Notes: a model not told the origin generated them from the letters alone. 64,000 nt of DNA from CAVONV01 sp963697355 (GCA_963697355.1 CAVONV010000035.1:248001-312000), one strand, 5' to 3'; positions 52,940 through 61,483 are shown, numbered from the stretch's first letter. Translations and numbers: made by a program.

Positions 52940-54301
52940 CTAGACAATCCCAATGATCCACATCACCCATACAGTGATGAACGAGAACACCCCCCCCACA
53001 AGAGTAACCCCGCCGTAGCTGTAGATAGCATCACTCACCTCGAGCTTCGTGAGGGACGTGCAGACCCAGAAATAGCTGCTGTTCACATATTTGATGATGA
53101 CCGAGCCGGAAGCTCCGGCTAACATGGCGGCCTCTGGAGATAGATGCAACGTCCCGAGCATGGGTGCAACGAGAGACGCCGCGGTGATGACCCCTACGGT
53201 AGTGGAACCCGTGATCATATTACCCACGATGCCGAGGATGAACGGTAAGAGAAGGGACGGCAAGCCGCTTTCGGCAAAGAACTCCGCTATCGTGGTCACC
53301 GCCGGAGTTCCTTTCAAAATTGCACTCAACGAACCCCCAAGGCCCGTCACGACTAGGATCATGGCGGACACGCGGAGGCCGTCTTCGACCCATTCGTCTT
53401 TCGCTTTCCGTTGGTCGTCTTTGTTCTTGATGTTTCGGAAAGCCAACCACACTCCAATAGAGAGTGCCACGACCGGCCAGCCGAGATAGCTCGAGACGTC
53501 CAAGAGGAGGCTTCCCTCTTTCAGAAAGAGCTTGGCCAGGCTTTGAGTCGAGATGAGCAGGATGGGGATAACAATGGGGGCATAAGACCTCCAAGTTCCC
53601 GGAAGAGAAGAGTCCTCATCGAGGAATCTACTCCCCGTGAACTCCTCGGAAGGTGGCGTCTCGATTCGGGGACCAACAACGAACTGTCCCCAGATCCATC
53701 CGGCCAACGAGCCCACGAGACAGGCGATGCTACCCAGGATGATGACCTTTCCGATGTCCGCACCCACCAGGGCTGCAGCAGCCAAAGGACCGGGAGTGGG
53801 TGGCACGATGGCGTGCGTAAGTTGCATCGCTCCCACCAAACCAGTCGCCATGAAACTGATACTGACACCCATGACCCTAGCCGCGGAATGAACCAGCGGA
53901 TTCAAAATGATGAATGCGACATCGGAAAAAATAGCGATACCCAAAATGAATCCCGAGAGCGTCAACGCCAGGGGCATTCTTCGCGCACCCACCAGACGTA
54001 CCATCGAGCGGGTAATGACTTGAATCGCACCGGTGTGCTTCAGAGCCTCGGCTATAAGGGACCCGAGAACGATAACGACTCCGATCTTGCCAAGAGTCTG
54101 GCCGAACCCTGTTTCGAAGGCCTTTATGAAGTTGTTCCGCTGGACACCGGGAATGATGCCAAAAAGGATGATGGGAATGAGGAGCGCCAGAAAGACGTGC
54201 CATCTCCATTTCGCGATGAGAAACAGCAAGACGATGATGACCGCAACAAACGCGACCAACGTCAATAGTGGACTCGTTGCCACCGCTGTCGAAGGGTCCA
54301 T
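52940..54301 (-). CDS. GntP-family gluconate/organic-acid permease
   Basis: A 453-residue protein with about twelve membrane helices. Family landmarks include GFGQTLGKIGVVIVLGSLIAEAL with the conserved Gly-rich loop, FSDVAFIILNPLV, MQLTHAIVPPTPGPLAAA and NMITGSTTVGVITAASLVAP. GntP members import gluconate or related sugar acids with protons; the exact substrate cannot be read. The ATG at 54301 has GGAGG five bases upstream. It is divergent from the beta-CASP gene with only 115 bases between, so promoters must be close. Confidence 0.92.
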   Translation of the reverse strand: MDPSTAVATSPLLTLVAFVAVIIVLLFLIAKWRWHVFLALLIPIILFGIIPGVQRNNFIKAFETGFGQTLGKIGVVIVLGSLIAEALKHTGAIQVITRSMVRLVGARRMPLALTLSGFILGIAIFSDVAFIILNPLVHSAARVMGVSISFMATGLVGAMQLTHAIVPPTPGPLAAAALVGADIGKVIILGSIACLVGSLAGWIWGQFVVGPRIETPPSEEFTGSRFLDEDSSLPGTWRSYAPIVIPILLISTQSLAKLFLKEGSLLLDVSSYLGWPVVALSIGVWLAFRNIKNKDDQRKAKDEWVEDGLRVSAMILVVTGLGGSLSAILKGTPAVTTIAEFFAESGLPSLLLPFILGIVGNMITGSTTVGVITAASLVAPMLGTLHLSPEAAMLAGASGSVIIKYVNSSYFWVCTSLTKLEVSDAIYSYGGVTLVGGVFSFITVWVMWIIGIV

Positions 54302-54416
54302 TCTCGCCTCCGTGTTGAACGTCTTGGTGAGAAGTGGTAACTTCTCCCGCGCCTGAAGGGCTTTGGGTTGCACAGGTTATCGCACTAGACCAACAAAAAC
54401 GAATTCTATTGATATT

Positions 54417-55832
54417 ATGAAACCAAGAATCTCATTTCACGGTGGTGTCGGGACCGTTACGGGCTCGCGATATTTGGTCGAGACGGAAGAGACGACCGTA
54501 CAAGTCGATGCGGGCCTTTTTCAGGGGCTCAAGAAGCTACGTCTCTTGAATTGGAAAGGTCCCTCTTTTGACCCGAAATCGGTTGACCATCTCGTGTTGA
54601 CGCACGCCCACATCGACCATTCCGGCTATCTCCCTCGACTCGTGAAGTTGGGCTATTCGGGTCCTGTGTATTGCACCCCGGCCTCCGCTCAGCTCGTCGA
54701 GCTCCTTCTCTTGGACTCCGCCAAGATACAAGAGGAAGAAGCCGAGTACGCCAACCGCAAGGGTTTCTCCAAGCACAAACCGGCACTGCCTCTATATACA
54801 ACCCAAGATGCCGAGGCGGCCATCGCTCTCCTACATGCCGTCCCCTACGAGAAGTGGCACGAGCTCGAAGGCAACATCAGATTCCAATTCCTCAACGCCG
54901 GGCACATCCTAGGGGCGGCTATGGTGGAGATGCGTCTACCCGTCGGCGGCCGGGAGTCGACTATTGTATTCAGCGGCGACGTGGGACGATACGATGTACC
55001 GCTCCATTCCGATCCGTCACCACCGCCCTCGAGTGATCTCCTCCTCGTGGAGTCGACCTACGGTGACAGGCAACACGACCATCGCCCCATTGGGGAGCAA
55101 ATCTGTGAGCCCATCATCGAGACGTTCGATCGAGGCGGAGTCGTCCTCATCCCGTCCTTTGCCGTAGGAAGGGCCCAGCTCGTAACCCTGATCCTTCGCG
55201 AGCTCATCAACACCGGTAAGCTCCCGGATGTACCCATTCACATTGACAGCCCAATGGCGGTGAACGCCACTCGAATCTACAGCGAGCACATCAACGACTT
55301 GAGTCTCGATGACGACCTGATCGAAGACGGACGGAGCCGTCTGTTTCCCCGGAACGTTCAGTTCCATCGCACGGTCAAAGAATCGAAAGATTTGAACGCT
55401 CTCGATGGTCCTCGCATCATCATCTCCGCCAGCGGGATGCTCACGGCGGGGCGCGTCATTCACCACTTGCATCGACTCCTCCCCGACCCCCTCAACCTAA
55501 TCATGCTAGTGGGATACCAGGCGGCCGGCACCCGCGGGCGAGCCTTGCTCAATGGTGCCAAAACGCTGAAGATGCACGGCGATCAAGTCCGCGTCCGCTC
55601 TCAGTTCATGACGGTAAACGGCCTCTCCGCCCATGCGGACAAAGACGAGCTCTTCCGATGGCTGAGCTCAGCAGAATCCGGTCCACCCACGGTTTTCGTA
55701 ACCCACGGAGAGCCGGATGCGGCCAAAGCCTTGGCCGAACATATTGAAAAGGAGACCGAATCCCAAGTTCTCATCCCCGGCCTCGGGGACGGATTCGACC
55801 TCGAAGAGTTGATTTCCCGAAACGGTCAATGA
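54417..55832 (+). CDS. Metallo-beta-lactamase / beta-CASP RNase-like protein
   Basis: A 471-residue cytoplasmic protein of the RNA-acting beta-CASP group. The MBL part has motif 2 THAHIDHSGYLP, then GHILGAAMVE and GDVGRYD. The beta-CASP insert has ESTYGDRQHD, SFAVGRAQLV and SASGMLTAGR. The C-terminal RMMBL has GLSAHADKDEL and THGEPDAAKALAEHI. All metal ligands appear present. Relatives include RNase J-like and CPSF-like processing or degradation nucleases, or the bacterial homologue YsfB/TTHA0252. The ATG lacks a clear ribosome site. Confidence 0.92.
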   Translation: MKPRISFHGGVGTVTGSRYLVETEETTVQVDAGLFQGLKKLRLLNWKGPSFDPKSVDHLVLTHAHIDHSGYLPRLVKLGYSGPVYCTPASAQLVELLLLDSAKIQEEEAEYANRKGFSKHKPALPLYTTQDAEAAIALLHAVPYEKWHELEGNIRFQFLNAGHILGAAMVEMRLPVGGRESTIVFSGDVGRYDVPLHSDPSPPPSSDLLLVESTYGDRQHDHRPIGEQICEPIIETFDRGGVVLIPSFAVGRAQLVTLILRELINTGKLPDVPIHIDSPMAVNATRIYSEHINDLSLDDDLIEDGRSRLFPRNVQFHRTVKESKDLNALDGPRIIISASGMLTAGRVIHHLHRLLPDPLNLIMLVGYQAAGTRGRALLNGAKTLKMHGDQVRVRSQFMTVNGLSAHADKDELFRWLSSAESGPPTVFVTHGEPDAAKALAEHIEKETESQVLIPGLGDGFDLEELISRNGQ

Positions 55833-56030
55833 CCACGCCGACCGGAAGAGAAATCAAGAACCCAAGAATTCAAGAATCCCAGAAAAACGAAATCTCCGGA
55901 ATTCAACGCCAAGGCGCGGTGACGCAGAGAAGAGAGGGCACTCTTTCGGGTTTGAATTGAGCGGCGCTACTCGATCATCGCCGCGACTCTGCCACTTTGT
56001 GGCTCTGCGTTAAGTTATTCATTTGAAAAA
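55833..56030. repeat. Octamer array and inverted AACGCCAAGGCGCGG element
   Basis: 55846-55881 holds AATCAAGA/ACCCAAGA/ATTCAAGA octamers. 55903-55930 (CAACGCCAAGGCGCGGTGACGCAGAGA) and 55985-56013 (ACTCTGCCACTTTGTGGCTCTGCGTTAAG) are the inverted ends of one element of about 110 bases. No gene is visible. Confidence 0.65.
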
Positions 56031-56064
56031 ATTTACATAAATATTTCAAGTATCTGCAGATAAG

Positions 56065-56096
56065 CACTTGACAAGTGTTATCATTTGATATAGATT
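56065..56096 (+). promoter_or_regulatory. Promoter of the peroxide-stress operon with palindromic operator
   Basis: TTGACA at 56068-56073 with TATAGA at 56089 (15-base spacer) or TAGATT at 56091 (17 bases) is the clearest promoter in the window. The -35 box is centred in a palindrome, CACTTG-A-CAAGTG (56065-56077), a likely repressor site, possibly autoregulation by the PerR-like product. The surroundings (56020-56110) are strongly AT-rich. Confidence 0.65.
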
Positions 56097-56117
56097 ACTA
56101 ATCGCTGTTGAAAGCTT

Positions 56118-56543
56118 ATGCTGAAAGATCACTTGAACTCACTCGAGGCTGTCTTCCGAGAGAACGGTCTCCCCTTGACGGTCCAACGCAAAGTCATCCT
56201 CGAAGCGATCCTCGACCGCAAGGATCATCCGACAGCCGACCAAATCTACGAGACCGTAAAAGTGGACCTTCCAGGCCTATCCAAAGCGACGGTCTACCGC
56301 GTCCTCGACTTATTGGTGCAGGTTGGTGTCGTTCAAAAGGTCTTTCACACCGACGCCATGACCCGCTTCGACCCCATGGTCAGCCGTCATCACCACGCTA
56401 CCTGTCGACTCTGCGGACAGTTCAATGATCTCGACCCTGATATCGTTCCTGATATTCCCCTTCCCAAGACTGAAGGATTGGGGTTCGAGATCACTGACTA
56501 TTCCATCAACTTCACCGGTATCTGTTCACGATGCCAATCTTAA
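56118..56543 (+). CDS. perR: Fur-family peroxide regulator (PerR-like)
   Basis: A 141-residue Fur-family repressor. A winged helix (QRKVILEAILDRKDHPTADQIYE, LSKATVYRVLDLL) is followed by the dimerisation domain with the regulatory-metal cluster RHHHATCRLCG. The second CxxC (CSRCQS) completes the structural zinc site (C-x2-C ... C-x2-C). In PerR, iron-bound histidines are oxidised by peroxide and the protein leaves DNA. The gene opens a cluster of rubrerythrin and redox genes, which supports PerR rather than Fur or Zur. A promoter with a palindrome lies directly upstream. The ribosome site is weak. Confidence 0.88.
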   Translation: MLKDHLNSLEAVFRENGLPLTVQRKVILEAILDRKDHPTADQIYETVKVDLPGLSKATVYRVLDLLVQVGVVQKVFHTDAMTRFDPMVSRHHHATCRLCGQFNDLDPDIVPDIPLPKTEGLGFEITDYSINFTGICSRCQS

Positions 56544-56558
56544 AAGGAGAGAGAAAAA

Positions 56559-56978
56559 ATGGCAGACCTCAAAGGAACCAAAACTCACGATAACCTCAAG
56601 GCGGCGTTCGCCGGCGAATCACAGGCCAACCGTCGCTATCTCTATTTCGCCAAAGTTGCCGATGTAGAAGGCTATCCTGAAATAGCCAGCAACTTTCGCG
56701 AGACCGCGGAAGGTGAGACGGGGCACGCCCACGGTCACCTCGACTACATCAAGCAAGTTGGCGACCCGGCAACCGGTTTGCCGCTCGGCGAGACAGATGC
56801 CAACCTCAAAGCCGCCGTAGCCGGTGAGACTCACGAGTACACGGATATGTACCCCGGGATGGCCAAGACCGCCCGCGAAGAAGGATTCAACGAGATCGCC
56901 GATTGGTTCGAGACTCTCGCCAAGGCAGAGAAGTCCCACGCCGGCCGCTTTCAGAAGATGCTCGACAGCCTGAGCTAA
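56559..56978 (+). CDS. Rubrerythrin (single-domain, without rubredoxin)
   Basis: A 139-residue ferritin-like diiron protein. The four-helix bundle carries the metal ligands: AAFAGESQANRRYLYFAK, TAEGETGHAHGH, AAVAGETHEYTDMYPGM and AKAEKSHAGRF. The usual C-terminal rubredoxin-type zinc ribbon is absent, so an external electron donor is needed; the downstream Fe-S oxidoreductase is the obvious candidate. It reduces hydrogen peroxide to water. AAAGGAGAG precedes the ATG, 15 bases after the regulator. Confidence 0.94.
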   Translation: MADLKGTKTHDNLKAAFAGESQANRRYLYFAKVADVEGYPEIASNFRETAEGETGHAHGHLDYIKQVGDPATGLPLGETDANLKAAVAGETHEYTDMYPGMAKTAREEGFNEIADWFETLAKAEKSHAGRFQKMLDSLS

Positions 56979-57058
56979 GTTCTTTTTCATTCCTCGCGCG
57001 AGTCGAGGTCGAGCACCTCGGCTCGCTCGTGTTTTTGTTCCTATCGGGAGAACCAAAC

Positions 57059-58435
57059 ATGACTGAAGAAAACAAATCGGTCTCCTACATGCCCACCGAC
57101 GGGTTGAGCTACGATCCGGAGGACGATCGGTACTGGAACAACGACGCTCTCACCAAAGAAGTCACGCGCGCATTCGAGATCTGTCACGGATGTCGAATGT
57201 GCTTCAAATATTGTGACAGCTTCCCCATCCTTTTCGACCTCTTGGACAAAAAGTACGACGGTGATGTTCGTAGCATCAGACCCGAGGAGACGGAGCAGGT
57301 GATGGATGCTTGTTTTCAATGCAAGCTCTGTGAAGTCCAGTGCCCCTACACGCCCCGTGACAATCATGAGTTTCAACTCGATTTTCCTCGACTCGTTCAC
57401 CGATACAACGCGGTGAAGGTACGTCGTGAAGGCACCAAGTTGAGCGATCGACTTCTCGGCGATCCCGACGGTGCCGCAAAGATGGCGAGGGCAAGCCTCG
57501 GTCTTGCCAATACGATGAACCGCGTGAGCGCCCATCGCTGGTTCATGGAGAAGTTCATGGGCGTTCATAGAGAGAAGCTTCTCCCGGATTTTGCCGGCTC
57601 GACGTTCGAGCGTTGGGCCGACGCGAATGGGCACATCAGTGACCAACCGGGTGATGAGCCACCCGAGGTGGTTCTTTTTCAGACCTGTTACGTGCAGCAC
57701 AACGAGCCTCAAATCGGCAAGGACACCATAGAGGTCATGGAAAAGAACCAGGTACGAGTGACTTGTGTCAAAGGCCTTCAATGTTGTGGCATGCCCGCTT
57801 GGGAATATGGTGACCTCGAGAAACTGAGACGACAGGCGACTCACAATCTCGGCATTCTCATGCCCTTCGTAGAGGCCGGATCGAAGGTACTGGTTATCAA
57901 TCCGACATGCGCGATGATGATGCGTCGGGAGTATCCCGAGCTGTTACCCAAATCGCAAAGAGGTGAAGCGCGCAAACTCGCGGAAGCGATTCAAGATCCA
58001 TCCGAGTACCTTTGGTCCATCCGACAAGAGGGCCGTTTCAACACGCGGTTCTTGAGCACTCCGGGTGGATCGGTCGCCTATCATGCACCTTGTCACTTGA
58101 GAGCCCAGGCCATCGGTTTCAAAGGCCGGGACCTCCTTCGTAAATTGCCTGGGGTGAAGCCCAAGCTGGTCATGGAGTGTTGCGGTCACGATGGAACTCA
58201 CGCCATGAAGGTGGACGGGTTCGAGTACTCCAAGCGCGTAGGCGAGAAAGCCTTCACCGGCATGAAAACGGCAGAGGCCGAGATTTGGGCCACCGATTGC
58301 CCCCTCGCCGCACTGCAGTTTCAGCAACACGCCGGCGTGAAGCCCATGCACCCCATGTCGATTCTCGCCCGCGCTTATCAGAAAGGTGGTTTTGCCACCG
58401 CCGTCGATGACGAGCCTCGACCGGAGAGAGAGTAA
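57059..58435 (+). CDS. Fe-S oxidoreductase with two 4Fe-4S and two CCG domains
   Basis: A 458-residue cytoplasmic protein of the GlpC/HdrD-like group. The N-terminus has two ferredoxin motifs (CHGCRMCFKYCDSFP and CFQCKLCEVQCPYTP). The second half has two cysteine-rich CCG domains: C-Y-V-Q-H-N-E with GLQCCGMP, and CHLRAQ with ECCGHDGTHAM. The ATG at 57059 is favoured over a longer frame that overlaps rubrerythrin. In other bacteria this gene travels with rubrerythrin and DUF3501 and is thought to feed electrons to rubrerythrin; the donor is unknown. It overlaps the DUF3501 start by one base (TAATG). Confidence 0.92.
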   Translation: MTEENKSVSYMPTDGLSYDPEDDRYWNNDALTKEVTRAFEICHGCRMCFKYCDSFPILFDLLDKKYDGDVRSIRPEETEQVMDACFQCKLCEVQCPYTPRDNHEFQLDFPRLVHRYNAVKVRREGTKLSDRLLGDPDGAAKMARASLGLANTMNRVSAHRWFMEKFMGVHREKLLPDFAGSTFERWADANGHISDQPGDEPPEVVLFQTCYVQHNEPQIGKDTIEVMEKNQVRVTCVKGLQCCGMPAWEYGDLEKLRRQATHNLGILMPFVEAGSKVLVINPTCAMMMRREYPELLPKSQRGEARKLAEAIQDPSEYLWSIRQEGRFNTRFLSTPGGSVAYHAPCHLRAQAIGFKGRDLLRKLPGVKPKLVMECCGHDGTHAMKVDGFEYSKRVGEKAFTGMKTAEAEIWATDCPLAALQFQQHAGVKPMHPMSILARAYQKGGFATAVDDEPRPERE

Positions 58436-58989
58436 TGAAACCAGTCGAACGTCGAGAGATCCTCGACTATGTGACTTACCAAGAGCAGCGCGATCCTATC
58501 CGCACTGCTGTCTTGCAGCAAAAAGAGATTCGTCGTGTACACGTCGGGGAGTATTTGACGCTCTTGTTCGAGAACCACGACACCGTTCTGTACCAAATAC
58601 AAGAAATGATGCGGGTCGAGGAGATCGTCAAAGAAGCGGATATCGTCCACGAAATGGAAACTTACAACGAGTTGCTCGGACGCGCGGGAGAGCTCGGGGC
58701 GACCCTTCTCATCGAGATCGATGACCCTGGCGAGCGTGACGTCTTGCTCCAGAAATGGTTGGATCTTCCGCGACACATCTACGCCAAGCTCGAAAGTGGG
58801 GAAAAGGTCTACGCCCAGTTCGACAACAGGCAGGTCGGCGACACTCGCCTCTCTTCCGTTCAGTATATCAAGTTCGATACCAACGGAACGACACCCGCCG
58901 CCCTGGGTGTCGACCACCCAGCTCTCACCGAAGAAACCGAACTGACCGAAGCCCAAAGAGAGGCTCTAGCTTCGGATTTGAAAGAATGA
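58435..58989 (+). CDS. DUF3501 family protein
   Basis: A 184-residue soluble protein with DUF3501 features: the N-terminal EILDYVTYQEQRDPIRTAVL, then RRVHVGEYLTLLFENHDTVLYQIQEMMRVE, and the later KLESGEKVYAQFDNRQVG with SVQYIKF near the end. Function unknown. It is coupled by a one-base overlap to the CCG oxidoreductase and sits in the conserved rubrerythrin triad, so a role in peroxide defence or complex assembly is likely. Confidence 0.92.
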   Translation: MKPVERREILDYVTYQEQRDPIRTAVLQQKEIRRVHVGEYLTLLFENHDTVLYQIQEMMRVEEIVKEADIVHEMETYNELLGRAGELGATLLIEIDDPGERDVLLQKWLDLPRHIYAKLESGEKVYAQFDNRQVGDTRLSSVQYIKFDTNGTTPAALGVDHPALTEETELTEAQREALASDLKE

Positions 58990-59009
58990 CGAAAGATCTT
59001 GATCTTGTA

Positions 59010-59130
59010 GCATGACTTGACTGCTCGACCTGCCCGGTCCGCCTAAGCCGGTGCTACGGCGGACCGCCGGAGCTATTATGCAATTACGCTAGCGAAGGCG
59101 GGCCGGGCCTACGACTGCTTGACTGCTAAC
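59010..59130. repeat. GC-rich element with AGCGAAGGCGG core, flanked by GACTGCTT octamers
   Basis: GCTACGGCGGACCGCCGGAGCT (59052-59073) is palindromic and is followed by ACGCTAGCGAAGGCGGGCC. GACTGCTC (59018-59025) and GACTGCTTGACTGCTA (59114-59129) flank it. Same core as at 27064, 36107 and 36196. Confidence 0.7.
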
Positions 59131-59154
59131 GATGTAACACTAAAGGAGGAAAGA

Positions 59155-59655
59155 ATGGCTCAGATAACACTAGGTGGCAATCCAATCAATACGGGTGGAA
59201 ACTTGCCGGCAACAGGCTCCAAAGCGCCCGACTTTGTTCTAACGACTACCGCTCTCGCCGATGTTTCGTTGAAGGATTATTCAGGGAAGAAGGTCATCCT
59301 CAACATTTTCCCGAGCCTCGACACGGACGTTTGCGCCGCATCTGTCAGAAGGTTCAACGCCGAAGCGAACAAGCTCGAGAACACGGCGGTCCTTTGCGTG
59401 TCGGCCGATCTTCCCTTTGCTATGAAGCGCTTTTGCGGAGCGGAAGGGCTGGACAACGTGGTCGCCTTGTCCGCGATGAGGAACCGGGATTTCGGGAAGG
59501 ACTACGGTATCAGTATCGTCGATGGGCCACTCGCAGGAGTTTTTGGGCGGGCCATCGTAGCCTTGGACGAGAACGGTAACGTGACCTACACCGAGCTAGT
59601 CCCGGAGATCAAACAAGAACCCAACTACGACGAAGCCCTCGCCGCCGTGAAGTAA
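59155..59655 (+). CDS. tpx: Thiol peroxidase (Tpx)
   Basis: A 166-residue 2-Cys peroxiredoxin of the atypical Tpx class. The thioredoxin-like fold has the peroxidatic Cys in FPSLDTDVCAASVRRFN and the resolving Cys in MKRFCGAEG, both at canonical positions. The N-terminus GNPINTGGNLPATGSKAPDF is the family start. It reduces peroxides using thioredoxin. AAAGGAGGAAAG precedes the ATG, and an intrinsic terminator follows. It stands near the PerR-rubrerythrin cluster but is separated by a repeat. Confidence 0.95.
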   Translation: MAQITLGGNPINTGGNLPATGSKAPDFVLTTTALADVSLKDYSGKKVILNIFPSLDTDVCAASVRRFNAEANKLENTAVLCVSADLPFAMKRFCGAEGLDNVVALSAMRNRDFGKDYGISIVDGPLAGVFGRAIVALDENGNVTYTELVPEIKQEPNYDEALAAVK

Positions 59656-59674
59656 GGACGCCATCCAAGAACAA

Positions 59675-59711
59675 AACGCCCTTTCCTTCGAAAGAGGAAA
59701 GGGCGTTGTTT
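59675..59711 (+). terminator. Rho-independent terminator after tpx
   Basis: A 12-bp perfect stem (AACGCCCTTTCC / GGAAAGGGCGTT), a 9-base loop and a GTTTTGT tail. Confidence 0.9.
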
Positions 59712-59720
59712 TGTGCGCCA

Positions 59721-59748
59721 GCAAAAAAGGGGACAGGTCCTTTTTTGC
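59721..59748. terminator. GGGGACAGGT-type palindromic element
   Basis: A 10-bp perfect stem GCAAAAAAGG / CCTTTTTTGC closes on the loop GGACAGGT, directly after the stop of the minus-strand CBS gene. It may act as that gene's terminator. Related to the elements at 45978 and 13163. Confidence 0.75.
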
Positions 59749-59749
59749 T

Positions 59750-60187
59750 TCAACCTCCGGGACCGTCGGCACTCACGTAGGAATCGAGTGCTTCCAGCTC
59801 GTGCGACAGGTCCTCCACCATTCGATGAAGGAGATGCCTCACGGAAAGCATGCCTAGGACTTTGCCTCGGTCATCGACAATGGGCAGATGGCGAAAGTGA
59901 TGGGAGTCCATGATCGACAAGGCCTCGCTAGGATTTGTATCTCGGTGTGCGACCTCGACTTGAGAGCTCATCACCTCGCCTACTTTGGTCGTATCGCAAG
60001 GTAGACATTTCGCAGCCATCCGCTCCAGGACATCACGTTCGGTGAAAATGCCCTCGATCTCTTCTTCCGCGTCGACGATGATCACCGCGCCAACGCCGAC
60101 CTCGACCATTTTCGCCACGGCATCTTGCACACTCGTATCCGCCGACACGGTGGGTGCCGGGACACGAGCAATCTTGAGTAGGGTCAT
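59750..60187 (-). CDS. Two-CBS-domain protein
   Basis: A 145-residue cytoplasmic protein made of two CBS domains: ADTSVQDAVAKMVEVGVGAVII with GIFTERDVLERM, and DTNPSEALSIMDSHHFRHLPIV with GMLSVRHLL. CBS pairs bind adenosine nucleotides or S-adenosylmethionine and act as energy sensors. GGAGGATAA precedes the ATG. No enzyme domain is attached, so it may act on a partner elsewhere. Monocistronic and convergent with tpx. Confidence 0.92.
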   Translation of the reverse strand: MTLLKIARVPAPTVSADTSVQDAVAKMVEVGVGAVIIVDAEEEIEGIFTERDVLERMAAKCLPCDTTKVGEVMSSQVEVAHRDTNPSEALSIMDSHHFRHLPIVDDRGKVLGMLSVRHLLHRMVEDLSHELEALDSYVSADGPGG

Positions 60188-60593
60188 TAGTTATCCTCCA
60201 CGTCCAAGGTCGCAGAATATCAGAGGTCGCTCGGCGGGGCAAGATGTAGCCCGAACAACAGAGGTGAGGCTTTTCACACAGTTCGGGGCTTTTCTTCCGT
60301 TTCCGCGGGCCTCATTTCCTTCCGCGAGAGATGTTTAGACTGACGGTCGGTTCGTAAGTACCCATACAAAGTTCAGATTTCAGGATGTTGGGAGGACATT
60401 CCGACCCACCGTCTCGTTCACGAGCGTGGCATGCCACTTGCTAGCCCCTTCCTTGATGCGGAAGCGACGCTATTCGGTTCGTTTGCCGGTGACCCCAGGT
60501 GAAGCATTTGACCTATGTCACCATCGAGGTTTTCGCCCATGACCCACCTATCCCGAATCCCTTCTGTCCACTGAGTTGCCGGGAGAATCCACG
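60188..60593. other. Gap before the response-regulator gene, no gene seen
   Basis: About 400 bases between two divergent genes. Codon bias and stops argue against a coding frame. No clear promoter boxes, operator or repeat stand out. GGGAGAAT lies seven bases before the response-regulator ATG. Confidence 0.5.
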
Positions 60594-61469
60594 ATGGAAG
60601 ACATTAGAGTTCTTCTTGTTGACGATGAGCAGGAGCTCATCGATGTTCTCTCCGCCCGGCTAAGGACCAGGGGCTTCGATGTAGACACCGCTATGAGCGG
60701 CGACGAGGCCCTCCGCAAGCTGAAGGACAAAGACTTCGACGTCGTCATCTTGGACGTCTTCATGCCTGGCAAGGACGGGATTCAAACCTTGAAGGAGATG
60801 AAGGCGCTCAAACCCCTCACCGAGGTCATCATGCTCTCGGGAAACGCCACTCTGGAACTGGCTATAGAGGGAATGCAATATGGTGCCTTTGATTTCCTAG
60901 TCAAACCGGCCGACATGGGAGATCTCGTCGAGAAGCTCAACAAAGGCCTCGCACGCAAGGTTGAGCATTACGAGCGTATCCGCAAGGCTGGCTTCATAAA
61001 GGAGCAAATGCTCAGTCCCGCCGACGGGGCAGCCGCGGAGGTAACCGATGAGACACCTGGATTGCCGCAGGATCTACCGGCCGATACCGGACGACTCCTG
61101 GTGATAGGCAGGGAAAGTGATTTTTCACAGGAGCTCATCCAATATGCATTGGAAATATCCCATCGGATGTCTTATGCGATTCTCGCCATGAACGTCGCCG
61201 GTTTCAGCAACGAGTCCTTCATGCAGTTCCCCAAAGCGCGAGAAAGAGTTTGTCAAGAATTCCAAGAGATTTCCGAGAAAAATGCTTCACTGTTCAGACG
61301 GGCCGCGCAAAAAAAGGCCATACCTTTCGCTCATATCGTCAAACTCAACGAACAGGACGAGGCGATAGACGAGGTGATCAAAGAAACAGGCTACATCGAC
61401 TATGTGGTCTGCGAAGCCGATGAAGGACCGAATAAGGGAGAGATCGTGGCCTACTGCCCCATGCAGTAG
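60594..61469 (+). CDS. Response regulator receiver fused to a USP-like domain
   Basis: A 291-residue protein. Residues 1-120 are a canonical receiver: acidic pair Asp10/Asp11 (VLLVDDEQEL), phosphoacceptor Asp54 (VVILDVFMPG), Ser82 (MLSGNATL) and Lys104 (FLVKP). No DNA-binding domain follows. Instead, after a linker, residues 155-291 form an alpha/beta domain (RLLVIGRESDFSQELIQYAL, MSYAILAMNV, YIDYVVCEADEGPNKGEIV) that resembles a universal-stress-protein fold. It probably acts through protein contact. It is followed by a tiny membrane protein, an SLC13-type transporter and a cytidylate-kinase-like gene, and may control transport. No kinase is in the window. Confidence 0.86.
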   Translation: MEDIRVLLVDDEQELIDVLSARLRTRGFDVDTAMSGDEALRKLKDKDFDVVILDVFMPGKDGIQTLKEMKALKPLTEVIMLSGNATLELAIEGMQYGAFDFLVKPADMGDLVEKLNKGLARKVEHYERIRKAGFIKEQMLSPADGAAAEVTDETPGLPQDLPADTGRLLVIGRESDFSQELIQYALEISHRMSYAILAMNVAGFSNESFMQFPKARERVCQEFQEISEKNASLFRRAAQKKAIPFAHIVKLNEQDEAIDEVIKETGYIDYVVCEADEGPNKGEIVAYCPMQ

Positions 61470-61483
61470 GCAGCAGGTAGCCA

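Noticed and set aside
52940..55832. The GntP-type and beta-CASP genes as one functional unit
   Set aside because: They are divergent with separate starts and unrelated families.
59155..59655. Tpx as a member of the rubrerythrin operon
   Set aside because: A GC-rich repeat and 165 bases separate them, and tpx has its own ribosome site and terminator; co-regulation remains possible.
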